Of a stretch of DNA of 64,000 bases, positions 12,801 to 24,070 are shown piece after piece. The DNA is taken from the NCBI GenBank assembly GCA_015956445.1, contig WIUZ02000002.1:620001-684000 (forward strand), in the 5' to 3' direction. The notes under the pieces were generated by a model that made no database searches, was not told the origin of the DNA, and saw only the letters and a program-made list of their open reading frames with translations. This stretch comes from Thelephora terrestris. Its lineage: Eukaryota; Basidiomycota; Agaricomycetes; Thelephorales; Thelephoraceae. The translations under genes were made by a program, and so were the position numbers. Positions within the stretch are counted from its first letter, which is position 1. Each line of letters opens with the position of its first letter.

Positions 12801-14579
12801 ATGGACTCCGCATCCCACACGTGGAGGTCCAGGTCTTTTGCGTGCTCTCGACAAACTCCAATGACACTGTTGGCGGGACGGAAGTACCGACACCTCTCCT
12901 CGAGCGCCACACCGTCGATCAGGATCGAATGTCCAGAAGGGACGGAAAGGGGCCGTTCATGTTGATTGAAAAATGTCGATATGTTTGCTGACACGTCATC
13001 ATAGGATGGGGCTAGGATTGAGGGAATTAGCTGAGGCACCTTTCGATGACGACCGACGGTGCGGTAGGATGGTAGACTGAGCCCTCGATTGAGCGCGAAG
13101 AGTAACTTTGTGCCACCGATCGCCTTGACGAGGCACCCAAGATCGAGTGCAAATTCATCAATGCCGGGGTGCGGGGTGTATTTACGACTGATAGCATCCT
13201 GGAGCTTTGAGATGGCTGCGGCTGGAGAGGACCGATTCTTCAAGGTAACTTGCAAAACGCGTGACGTATTCTTGTAATCCGAGACAGCGATGTGCTGGAT
13301 GAGGCGTCCGTAGTCATCGAGTCGTTGCGTCAAGCGAGACGATTTTCGTGAGTTCTCCTGCATCCAAAGCATCAATATTGAGCTTAGAGCGGAGGAACCA
13401 GACCCACTTTTTTCCGCAGTTGACGGCATTCGTCCGTTCTGGCCTTTAATCTCTGCAACAGCTGCTCCCTTGATAAATAATTCCATGGGGTGGTTGGAGC
13501 GGGATCCTTGGAAGCCTTGAGTACTATAGATTTGTATTCTTTAGAAAGGGGAACTTGAAGGCACTCGAAACAGGCATTGGTGGATGTCGTGTGGAAACCA
13601 GTACAGGAAAGCGAGCGAAGGAGGATTGTGTCGGGGTTGGAAGAATGCTGAGTTGTTACAGACCATGGCAGGTGGTCCTCACTGTGGTAGTGAAAAGGGT
13701 AGGTTTTTGCTGGGCAGCCGTACTCCCATTTGACTGATGCGCCATAACATGGCACCTCAGCTGAAGGCATGTATCCAGCAGAGGGAGAAACCTGAGAGAA
13801 GTTCAATACATTTTCAATAAAACATAGGATGGTCGTACATTTTGTTTTGAGAAGACGATGGAAGGCATAGTCGAGAGCGGTGACGAAAGCTGGAGGTTGA
13901 CCGTGGTCGAGAGCGGTGACAGATTTGGGAAGTTGACAGTATCCGGCGTCTCTGAAGTCGGGATGGCGTGCATTGATGACGATTCAGGCAAGCATGAAGA
14001 GCTTTCGCCTGGGGGAAGCTCCAAGAGAGAGACATCGGGGGGTGATGGAAAAGATAGGGGCCCAGACGCAAACGAAGTCCTCGTGACCAAGGACTCGCGC
14101 ACTGCGGCGGGCGCCCGTTCCTTCCTTCTGAATTCGGCAAGTTGGCGACAACGAAGTCCGTCCTGATGAGTGAGAAACGGATACTCGCTTCCCTTTGCCC
14201 CCAACCCAACCCACTCTCCACACCTTGTACAAAGTTTTTCCATCTGTTTTCGCGTTCCTGGACGGGTGCGAATTTCATCGACATCCATCGGGGTCTGGTC
14301 CAAAGGTACAGTTTCTCCAGTGGCCCCAAGTTCTCCCGGATCGCTAATGAAGGCCATCGTGGCAGGATTTTGTGTCAGATTCATCGAGGTCGTCGGGATC
14401 GGTGTGGCATGTCCCCGCACACTCGACTCGGGGCGTCCCTCATCCCGTCGTTGAAACTCAGTGCAAGACACCTCCCCCACTCCCCCACTCGTGGGTTCTA
14501 CCTTGAGCGTTGAGCGACCCCCTTGTCGCTCCGCTCGGTCGAACCCTCGTGTACCGCTATCTTCATTTGTCCGGGACAT
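9806..14579 (-). CDS. transposase, P-superfamily-like, left copy
   Basis: Exact mirror of the right-copy gene, described there. The exons visible on this strand are 14579..13803 (N-terminal, CTRCGEW zinc-like cluster), the exon holding SVKWEYGCP, 13369..12179 (LIDGVALEE and IATDGEST), 12182..10380 (DRLEMDFCHAR and acidic linker) and 10176..9806 (CPQCSK C-terminal zinc cluster). Splicing restores one frame across all of them, so this copy is as intact as its twin. Stop is near 9806, only about 170 bp from the outer terminal repeat. Confidence 0.65.
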
Positions 14580-14649
14580 TCACATCACCGAAGGTCTGCG
14601 CCACATCTCATCACCTTTGCGACCCGCTCTAACACAGTGTGTCCCCTAG

Positions 14650-15600
14650 ACCAAGAACCCCTTCTCATCGAGACCAAGCGTTGCTTTGTTCTGCGGCGGT
14701 AATCACTTCGATATCACCATCCCTGCCTCATCGTATTCTGGATCCTCCAACATTGCTGCCCAGAACACAATGATCGTGGTCATCCGTCCAGGTTGGACCC
14801 TCACGCCATGAACATGGGCCAGCGTTCCCTCCAATTGAACAACACATACACTGTCAACAAGGATGGTCCAATCGTGTACCATGTTGCTCAAATGCCCCCC
14901 AACGCCAACGTTTTCCAACCCGGACCCGCATTTGTGTGGGAAGACGCCAACATCTTGAAGATGCAGAAGTCTCGATGGTATTCGTCTGCCGAGCCCCTCG
15001 CGAACGGTACGATCACCTTGATCGGTGGTTTCGTCAACTGTGGCTACATCAACAGGAACTACCCCAACACTGACCCCGCAACCGAAGGAGGTGCCGCCGA
15101 GCCAACTGTCGAGTTTTTCCCATCCACCGGCCCCGCTAAGCAAATGCAATTCATGGTCGATACATCTGGTCTCAACTCCTACGCCCACGCCTTCATGATG
15201 CCCTCCGGAAACACGTTCATCCAGGCCAACGTTTCCGCCATGTTATGGAACCCTGATACTTTCGCCGAGAACCGCCTCCCCGATATGCCCAACGGCGTCA
15301 TTCGAGTCTACCCTGCCTCTGGAGGTATCGCCATGCTTCCTTTGACCCCGGCAAACAACTATAACCCCACCATCCTCTTCTGCGGTGGCAGCGACATGCC
15401 CGAATATGAGGACTGCCAACGCATCACCCCCGAGCCACTCGATGGATCCAGTCCCACTTCCCGATGGCACTATCCTCGTTGTTAACGGTGGTCTCAACGG
15501 CACCGCTGGACACGTCAAGCCGACCAGTCCAACGGTTCCCCACATTTGCCACCGAACCGAGGGAGCCAACAACTGACTTCGGCTGCGAAGCTCCCGCCTC
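14650..15600 (+). pseudogene. scrambled glyoxal-oxidase passenger, left copy
   Basis: Reads as copper-radical (glyoxal) oxidase sequence but in the wrong order. First comes a piece belonging to the family's C-terminus (FCGGNHFDITIPASSYSG, MIVVIRPGW, then HAMNMGQRSLQLNNTY and VFQPGPAFV). It is followed at once by kelch-region sequence that normally precedes it (ILKMQKSRWYSSAEPL, TLIGGFVN, GLNSYAHAFMMPSGN, RVYPASGGIAMLPL). A 1-base frameshift separates RPGW from HAMNMG (near 14795). Another break lies in EPLDGSSP before LPDGTILVVNGG. There is no signal peptide and no complete beta-propeller. Best seen as a captured, rearranged host-gene fragment, unlikely to make an active secreted oxidase. Confidence 0.7.
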
Positions 15601-15930
15601 TCCTGCCTGCAAAAAGCCACCCGGTCAACCGCCTCTCATCAGATAACGGGATGATTTCGAACCCTCTCGACTACCGTTTGATGGGTGGGGGCACGGGTAT
15701 GTCAGGAGGCACGGCCGGAGACAGTCCTTCGGCGAGTTAGAGTACCACGAGCCTAGATACTCATACCACAACAAAGACGTATACTAGGCCCTGTATTATT
15801 GTATCAATATTCATAAATATACAAAGTACATTGTCGGATTTTTTGTGAGCGGTTCAGTGCTCCGATCATACCACCCGCTCCCCCAGGGGCTTCAAGAATC
15901 AAACTCACTTGAACTCACCCATCATCTAAA

Positions 15931-16395
15931 ATGTCAGAGGCCTCGGGTTCGCATGCAAAAAAAACCTCTGATCCATCCTCCCCCTTTCTCAACCACCTGC
16001 ACACTGTGCACAACGCGACCGATGCCGATGTTGGGGAGCTCTTCTCTCTTCACCACAAGATCTCCGACGAGTTGGCATTCCGGACCGGATCGCGGTCGCG
16101 ATCTGACACCAACCCCGACATCCGTGATCTGAGCGTGGGAGAATTGCTGCAGATTTTGGGCGAGGTTGTTGAGCGAATGACCCATTTGCTTTATGATCTG
16201 CGTGATGAACTCAAGTGTGTGAATGGTGAAGCATGGGTTTCTAAATCTGATTTTTATTGACATAGGCTTATCAAAAAACGGACTCCATGTCAAAGATGTT
16301 GGGCTGAGTTCTATGAAGACGAAGGTGAATGGGAATATCCCAACCCGGAGGATGATGAACCGCCGTACAACTACATCTATGACGAAGACGAGTAA
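15931..16395 (+). CDS. small acidic CxxC protein, element passenger, left copy
   Basis: Two exons: an ATG at 15931, an intron of about 50 bp with GTGTGT donor and CATAG acceptor (ending about 16264), and TAA at 16393. The product is about 137 residues. It has a serine-rich start, a leucine-patterned helix region (LSVGELLQILGEVVERM), then TPCQRCWAEFY and a strongly acidic tail (PEDDEPPYNYIYDEDE). I do not recognise the family. Position near one transposon end and opposite strand to the transposase suggest an accessory gene of the element rather than host cargo, but this is inference. The clean splice and unbroken frame argue that it is a real gene. Confidence 0.5.
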
Positions 16396-16797
16396 GGGAT
16401 AGCGCGTAGCGGGGCGGGCATTAGGGCGGGCTTGGGGCGGGCATCATGTTTTCGGCATGAGAGAGGGCGCACCCGCTCAGATCTAGCGGCCGCTGATGAT
16501 CTAAGCAATGATCTCACTGTGGAGTGAGCATGAAATTTTCGACCTCATCCCGTAAATCATGCGTTCTATTTTTCTACCATTTCACCCTATTAAAATTCGA
16601 AGAAAAATGTGATAATAATATTTGTGTTGTGAACTTGACCTGGGTAACAAGAACGGAACAGGAACGAGTGTTCTGGCTCATTGCGAGCCAAAATCGTTGC
16701 CGATTGCCCACAAACACATTTATTGAACCCGAGGCGCTAAATACCCACCACCACCATCCAGTTGGTCAGCGGGCGCCTGCGTTTTGCCAGCCGCTTG

Positions 16798-16805
16798 CTT
16801 TTACC
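16798..16805. repeat. target site duplication, shared middle copy
   Basis: A single CTTTTACC lies between the abutting ends of the two inverted elements. It serves as the right duplication of one and the left duplication of the other. Confidence 0.85.
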
Positions 16806-17207
16806 CAAGCGGCTGGCAAAACGCAGGCGCCCGCTGACCAACTGGATGGTGGTGGTGGGTATTTAGCGCCTCGGGTTCAATAAATGTGTTTGTGGGCAAT
16901 CGGCAACGATTTTGGCTCGCAATGAGCCAGAACACTCGTTCCTGTTCCGTTCTTGTTACCCAGGTCAAGTTCACAACACAAATATTATTATCACATTTTT
17001 CTTCGAATTTTAATAGGGTGAAATGGTAGAAAAATAGAACGCATGATTTACGGGATGAGGTCGAAAATTTCATGCTCACTCCACAGTGAGATCATTGCTT
17101 AGATCATCAGCGGCCGCTAGATCTGAGCGGGTGCGCCCTCTCTCATGCCGAAAACATGATGCCCGCCCCAAGCCCGCCCTAATGCCCGCCCCGCTACGCG
17201 CTATCCC

Positions 17208-17672
17208 TTACTCGTCTTCGTCATAGATGTAGTTGTACGGCGGTTCATCATCCTCCGGGTTGGGATATTCCCATTCACCTTCGTCTTCATAGAACTCAGC
17301 CCAACATCTTTGACATGGAGTCCGTTTTTTGATAAGCCTATGTCAATAAAAATCAGATTTAGAAACCCATGCTTCACCATTCACACACTTGAGTTCATCA
17401 CGCAGATCATAAAGCAAATGGGTCATTCGCTCAACAACCTCGCCCAAAATCTGCAGCAATTCTCCCACGCTCAGATCACGGATGTCGGGGTTGGTGTCAG
17501 ATCGCGACCGCGATCCGGTCCGGAATGCCAACTCGTCGGAGATCTTGTGGTGAAGAGAGAAGAGCTCCCCAACATCGGCATCGGTCGCGTTGTGCACAGT
17601 GTGCAGGTGGTTGAGAAAGGGGGAGGATGGATCAGAGGTTTTTTTTGCATGCGAACCCGAGGCCTCTGACAT
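17208..17672 (-). CDS. small acidic CxxC protein, element passenger, right copy
   Basis: Mirror of the left-copy gene: ATG at 17672, the same small intron, the same CQRCW motif and acidic tail. Function unknown. The two copies face each other across the palindrome centre and so would be transcribed towards the 8 bp junction. Confidence 0.5.
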
Positions 17673-18002
17673 TTTAGATGATGGGTGAGTTCAAGTGAGT
17701 TTGATTCTTGAAGCCCCTGGGGGAGCGGGTGGTATGATCGGAGCACTGAACCGCTCACAAAAAATCCGACAATGTACTTTGTATATTTATGAATATTGAT
17801 ACAATAATACAGGGCCTAGTATACGTCTTTGTTGTGGTATGAGTATCTAGGCTCGTGGTACTCTAACTCGCCGAAGGACTGTCTCCGGCCGTGCCTCCTG
17901 ACATACCCGTGCCCCCACCCATCAAACGGTAGTCGAGAGGGTTCGAAATCATCCCGTTATCTGATGAGAGGCGGTTGACCGGGTGGCTTTTTGCAGGCAG
18001 GA

Positions 18003-18953
18003 GAGGCGGGAGCTTCGCAGCCGAAGTCAGTTGTTGGCTCCCTCGGTTCGGTGGCAAATGTGGGGAACCGTTGGACTGGTCGGCTTGACGTGTCCAGCGG
18101 TGCCGTTGAGACCACCGTTAACAACGAGGATAGTGCCATCGGGAAGTGGGACTGGATCCATCGAGTGGCTCGGGGGTGATGCGTTGGCAGTCCTCATATT
18201 CGGGCATGTCGCTGCCACCGCAGAAGAGGATGGTGGGGTTATAGTTGTTTGCCGGGGTCAAAGGAAGCATGGCGATACCTCCAGAGGCAGGGTAGACTCG
18301 AATGACGCCGTTGGGCATATCGGGGAGGCGGTTCTCGGCGAAAGTATCAGGGTTCCATAACATGGCGGAAACGTTGGCCTGGATGAACGTGTTTCCGGAG
18401 GGCATCATGAAGGCGTGGGCGTAGGAGTTGAGACCAGATGTATCGACCATGAATTGCATTTGCTTAGCGGGGCCGGTGGATGGGAAAAACTCGACAGTTG
18501 GCTCGGCGGCACCTCCTTCGGTTGCGGGGTCAGTGTTGGGGTAGTTCCTGTTGATGTAGCCACAGTTGACGAAACCACCGATCAAGGTGATCGTACCGTT
18601 CGCGAGGGGCTCGGCAGACGAATACCATCGAGACTTCTGCATCTTCAAGATGTTGGCGTCTTCCCACACAAATGCGGGTCCGGGTTGGAAAACGTTGGCG
18701 TTGGGGGGCATTTGAGCAACATGGTACACGATTGGACCATCCTTGTTGACAGTGTATGTGTTGTTCAATTGGAGGGAACGCTGGCCCATGTTCATGGCGT
18801 GAGGGTCCAACCTGGACGGATGACCACGATCATTGTGTTCTGGGCAGCAATGTTGGAGGATCCAGAATACGATGAGGCAGGGATGGTGATATCGAAGTGA
18901 TTACCGCCGCAGAACAAAGCAACGCTTGGTCTCGATGAGAAGGGGTTCTTGGT
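18003..18953 (-). pseudogene. scrambled glyoxal-oxidase passenger, right copy
   Basis: Mirror copy of the fragment in the left element, with the same permuted order and the same frameshift. The rearrangement therefore predates the doubling of the element. The open part spans 18118..18810 on the minus strand. Confidence 0.7.
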
Positions 18954-19023
18954 CTAGGGGACACACTGTGTTAGAGCGGGTCGCAAAGGTGATGAGATGT
19001 GGCGCAGACCTTCGGTGATGTGA

Positions 19024-22000
19024 ATGTCCCGGACAAATGAAGATAGCGGTACACGAGGGTTCGACCGAGCGGAGCGACAAGGGGGTCGCTCAACGCTCAA
19101 GGTAGAACCCACGAGTGGGGGAGTGGGGGAGGTGTCTTGCACTGAGTTTCAACGACGGGATGAGGGACGCCCCGAGTCGAGTGTGCGGGGACATGCCACA
19201 CCGATCCCGACGACCTCGATGAATCTGACACAAAATCCTGCCACGATGGCCTTCATTAGCGATCCGGGAGAACTTGGGGCCACTGGAGAAACTGTACCTT
19301 TGGACCAGACCCCGATGGATGTCGATGAAATTCGCACCCGTCCAGGAACGCGAAAACAGATGGAAAAACTTTGTACAAGGTGTGGAGAGTGGGTTGGGTT
19401 GGGGGCAAAGGGAAGCGAGTATCCGTTTCTCACTCATCAGGACGGACTTCGTTGTCGCCAACTTGCCGAATTCAGAAGGAAGGAACGGGCGCCCGCCGCA
19501 GTGCGCGAGTCCTTGGTCACGAGGACTTCGTTTGCGTCTGGGCCCCTATCTTTTCCATCACCCCCCGATGTCTCTCTCTTGGAGCTTCCCCCAGGCGAAA
19601 GCTCTTCATGCTTGCCTGAATCGTCATCAATGCACGCCATCCCGACTTCAGAGACGCCGGATACTGTCAACTTCCCAAATCTGTCACCGCTCTCGACCAC
19701 GGTCAACCTCCAGCTTTCGTCACCGCTCTCGACTATGCCTTCCATCGTCTTCTCAAAACAAAATGTACGACCATCCTATGTTTTATTGAAAATGTATTGA
19801 ACTTCTCTCAGGTTTCTCCCTCTGCTGGATACATGCCTTCAGCTGAGGTGCCATGTTATGGCGCATCAGTCAAATGGGAGTACGGCTGCCCAGCAAAAAC
19901 CTACCCTTTTCACTACCACAGTGAGGACCACCTGCCATGGTCTGTAACAACTCAGCATTCTTCCAACCCCGACACAATCCTCCTTCGCTCGCTTTCCTGT
20001 ACTGGTTTCCACACGACATCCACCAATGCCTGTTTCGAGTGCCTTCAAGTTCCCCTTTCTAAAGAATACAAATCTATAGTACTCAAGGCTTCCAAGGATC
20101 CCGCTCCAACCACCCCATGGAATTATTTATCAAGGGAGCAGCTGTTGCAGAGATTAAAGGCCAGAACGGACGAATGCCGTCAACTGCGGAAAAAAGTGGG
20201 TCTGGTTCCTCCGCTCTAAGCTCAATATTGATGCTTTGGATGCAGGAGAACTCACGAAAATCGTCTCGCTTGACGCAACGACTCGATGACTACGGACGCC
20301 TCATCCAGCACATCGCTGTCTCGGATTACAAGAATACGTCACGCGTTTTGCAAGTTACCTTGAAGAATCGGTCCTCTCCAGCCGCAGCCATCTCAAAGCT
20401 CCAGGATGCTATCAGTCGTAAATACACCCCGCACCCCGGCATTGATGAATTTGCACTCGATCTTGGGTGCCTCGTCAAGGCGATCGGTGGCACAAAGTTA
20501 CTCTTCGCGCTCAATCGAGGGCTCAGTCTACCATCCTACCGCACCGTCGGTCGTCATCGAAAGGTGCCTCAGCTAATTCCCTCAATCCTAGCCCCATCCT
20601 ATGATGACGTGTCAGCAAACATATCGACATTTTTCAATCAACATGAACGGCCCCTTTCCGTCCCTTCTGGACATTCGATCCTGATCGACGGTGTGGCGCT
20701 CGAGGAGAGGTGTCGGTACTTCCGTCCCGCCAACAGTGTCATTGGAGTTTGTCGAGAGCACGCAAAAGACCTGGACCTCCACGTGTGGGATGCGGAGTCC
20801 ATCCTGAAAATTGGAGAAGCTATCCATGACAAGGAACCCCGAGCACACTACGCATCTGAAGCAACAGTCGTAGCCATCGCCCCGTTTCGGTCATCCAGTT
20901 ATTCAGCGGTCCCGTTCGCCCTTTCTGGAAGCTGCAAGGCAGAGAGGGGAGAATCCATGGCTAGCTGGATTATGAAGCTGATTCGCACATGGAATGACCA
21001 CCCCGACGGAGCGGCAGCCCATGGCCAGATATGGTCGATCGCAACCGACGGCGAATCCACAATGCGGATGTCCCGTTTCATCCTCTGCATGTCGCGTGCA
21101 CTTGCGACGACCAGTCTTCTTTACCCCCTTCTCCGAAATCTCACTGGTCTCAACCTCTTCACCGGAGAAAACGAAGTCACAATGACATGTGATCCCAAGC
21201 ATGTTTTTAAGCGTAAGCCTCCGACCATAAAAAAACACTCGTTTCTGAACTCTTTCCAGGGTTTGCCACACTGCTTCGTGCACGAGAAGGGATACTTGTC
21301 AACACATCGATCATCAACAAAAATCATCTTCGGTCGCATCTCGTTCAGCTCCCACACATCAACTCGAGTACGGTTGAGTCACTCATTGACCCCGCTGACA
21401 AGCAAAACGTACCAAAAGCAGTGACCCTCATCCAGTCCCTCGGCCAACTCAGCTCGTTGGACGTCAGTCACCACAGTCCATCACGCCTCAATGAACATCG
21501 CTCTCTCGTTGCGGCCGGAGAGATCTTCTGTGCCTTCGTCAACCCGTTTGTCAACGTCACGTGGTCTTTGTCGGAGCAACTTACGTCGTTATCGAAATAC
21601 ACCCACGCCGCGTTTGCCGTCTATTCCAAACACACGACTGACTTCATGACCTCTGCGTTATATGCGGACAGCCAGGCAGCTGTCAAGGATATCTACTTTT
21701 GTGTCGCCAAACAGCAGTTACTCGACTCCCATCAAAAGTTCTACCTCATCCATTGCGGCACCGATAGGCTGGAGATGGACTTCTGTCACGCTCGGACACA
21801 AAACCACCACCAAAATTTTGACATCCTGGACCTCGCCAGTAAACTGGCAACGAGTTCATTGATCGACTCAATCTTCGTCCGCAATCCAACCCTTGACGCT
21901 GGCTCACGACGCTTGAAGGTTACCGGTGTTGTCGGTGTTGACCACCTTAACCCGAAGTCCTGGATCGGAGACGTTTCTGTGGGCAAGGTTTCATTGCAAT

Positions 22001-23798
22001 GGTGTTGGGAGGAGGGAAGGAAACAGGCAGCCCAACTTATTTCTTCGCTTTATCCAGGGGATCCTGTGGCGGATTTTGAGGCAGCATTTCGTTTAGACAG
22101 CCATGACCTCCTTCGACCTGGTGGGAGATATGTCGGTTTTTCAGCTGAGGCCGACCCTTCGATCGCTGACGATCAGTTGGACGACACCGCGGTTGCCGAA
22201 ACACACTCTCATGATGGGTGCGGTGATGATGGGGAGGATGGATTCAGTGACAACGATGCCGAGAGTAGCAGAGATGACATGGACTTGGAGGATCTCCTCC
22301 CAGACTCAACCGATGATTCCCTCGACAGCTTTTACACCAGAGGAGATGAGTGGCTCGAAATTGACGGACAACAATACCTCAAGAGCTCGCTCGTAACTCA
22401 ACACCTGAAGGCCAATCGTTCAAAAAAGGTCGTCGAGAGAACATTGCGGGTGCGCGGTCTCACTCTTGATGACCTTCGAAAGCGCCCTACAGAGCTGCCT
22501 GTTGATCCCGATGGGGATAACTTCCAAGTTGGAGACCTTGCTGTGACTTTGGTTAGGACCGACTCACTCGTGTGCCTGGCAATCATCCAGGCGATCGGCA
22601 TTCGCAAGGACCAGAACACACATCATGTCGTCAAAACCGAGGCACTGTATGACTCGAAGGAGGGATATACCATTCAGGTCGAAGTTCTGCGGATCGTTCA
22701 GGCCAGTTCAGATATGTGGGCATGGCCGCCTCATGATTTTGTGAAGGTTTCGAAGCCGACGAAGCAGAAAACCAAGAAGCTGGCGGTTAAAGATTTCGCA
22801 CTTTCCGTTCCCGGCTTCCTTTGTCATCGGATCAGCCCCCGTATTTCCCCCATTCCCAATCAACTCCATTTTGCAGAGTCTCTGGATGCCACCTTGCCCC
22901 GTGACAGCGAAACATGGACGTTCGATGCAACGGAACTTTTACAACTCATCCAATCTGTGTGGTCCGACTTTCGACCGGAGAACGAAGATGACTTGGAGGA
23001 AAAGACCGAGTTGTTACCACGGATCTGGTCTTCAGGTGGACTTCCATACACGGACCAAACGGGTATGAAAACCTTTGTGGAAACAACACTTTTCAATGGA
23101 CACTCACACCATTTTCAGGGACAGCTGCCTTCGTCATCGAAGGTTTCAGTCTCAACGGACCAGATGCTCTCGATAAGGAGGCAACACGACAATGCCCCCT
23201 TTGCAACAAACAGAAGAAATTGAAGGCGATGCGGGATCACATCGGACATCACGTCTTGTCCCGATTGTGCGGTGTGGAGGAGGATCATCTTTTAAAACCA
23301 GTTTGCATTTCTTTTGTTAACGTTGAACATTGCTAACTCAGACACAAGGTCAGCGAGGACCCATGTGGTTTCTGCGGTGGCGGTCCGTGCAATACGACTC
23401 TCACGATTACCGGCGACAAAAAACAGGTGAAATCAAACTGTCGGTTCCATTGTCCATTCAAGTACGGCTCAGCAAAGAAGTCATCGAAGGCCTCCCCGTG
23501 TACCAACGTTCCCGTCAGGTGCCCTCAGTGCTCAAAGACAATTTGGAAGTACAACGCGGCCGACCACATCACAGTCAACCACGCCGAGTCCGTTTCCGAC
23601 AACAACGATCTCGACCCCCGTTTTATTCTTGAAGTTCAAATCAGTGATGAAGAGGGGACATCTATGGGCATTCCCAACGAGGCTTTCGTGGAATGGCGTG
23701 CTAAGTACCCCAACCTCTTTCCTCAGGGCGGCGCGCGCGCCGCGATCGAGGCGAGAGCCCAAGGAACCCAAAACGGGACAAAACGGCGGCGTCTTTGA
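19024..23798 (+). CDS. transposase, P-superfamily-like, right copy
   Basis: Large multi-exon protein (about 1,400 residues). In order: cysteine cluster CTRCGEW; a block with SVKWEYGCP and CFECLQ; a coiled segment LSREQLLQRLK; the nuclease-like core with LIDGVALE (first Asp), SIATDGEST (second Asp), DPKHVFKR and later DRLEMDFCHAR (candidate final Glu); an acidic linker; and C-terminal zinc clusters CPLCNKQKK, DPCGFCG and CPQCSKTIW. Inferred introns include 20196.. (GTGGGT to CAG) and 21212..21260. The D-D-H-E arrangement and D-P-x-H before the last acidic residue recall P-element/THAP9 transposases. That comparison is from memory. I know close relatives only as unnamed agaricomycete proteins. 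The first ATG used is 19024; 19219 or later is possible. Confidence 0.65.
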
Positions 23799-23969
23799 CG
23801 TCATTGACCCCCTTCGCTCCATCCCTTAAATGTACGATTATTTACTGTATTTCAAAATACTTTTTCAATTTCGAGCCTCGGTCTTCGGTCTCCTTCCTTT
23901 TTGAGGGTGGTGGTTGAGCGCCGACATTGGAGACTTGGTCTCGGAAATTTGATGATTGCCGGCCGCTTG

Positions 23970-23977
23970 CTTTTACC
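23970..23977. repeat. target site duplication, right
   Basis: CTTTTACC directly after the right terminal repeat. The next base is C, followed by ACACTTTCG, so the inferred empty site joins left-flank AGTCA, CTTTTACC and CACAC. Confidence 0.85.
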
Positions 23978-24070
23978 CACACTTTCGTTGGTTTAGCCCT
24001 GTCCCCGAGCCTACTGCTGTAGATTCCGCTTACGCGCTTGCCATTGTGAACTAATTTTTTACACCAATAC

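Larger units (their letters stand above)
9634..16797 (-). mobile_element. DNA transposon, left copy (7,164 bp)
   Basis: Terminal inverted repeats start CAAGCGGCCGGCAA at 9634 and, read inward from 16797, CAAGCGGCTGGCAA (one mismatch in 14). The element is bordered by CTTTTACC on both sides (9626..9633 and 16798..16805), an 8 bp target duplication. Inside are a minus-strand transposase (9806..14579) and two plus-strand passengers. The length equals that of the right copy, and every open frame is mirrored at position 33603 minus x. An 8 bp duplication plus CA-starting ends fits the P superfamily (hAT also makes 8 bp duplications but has different ends). The superfamily assignment is inference; the borders are read directly. 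Confidence 0.85.
16806..23969 (+). mobile_element. DNA transposon, right copy, inverted (7,164 bp)
   Basis: Reverse-complement twin of the left copy, beginning CAAGCGGCTGG at 16806 and ending CCGGCCGCTTG at 23969. It is flanked by the same CTTTTACC at 16798..16805 and 23970..23977. With the left copy it forms a 14.3 kb palindrome whose only central spacer is the 8 bp target sequence. The predicted proteins of the two copies are the same residue for residue in every frame compared. This implies very recent origin, or an assembly artefact. Confidence 0.85.

Noticed and set aside
9634-23969. Treating the palindrome simply as a misassembly
   Set aside because: Three matching 8 bp target copies, correct terminal repeats at all four ends and different outer flanks fit a real double insertion. 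Artefact is still possible and is listed as the refuting outcome.
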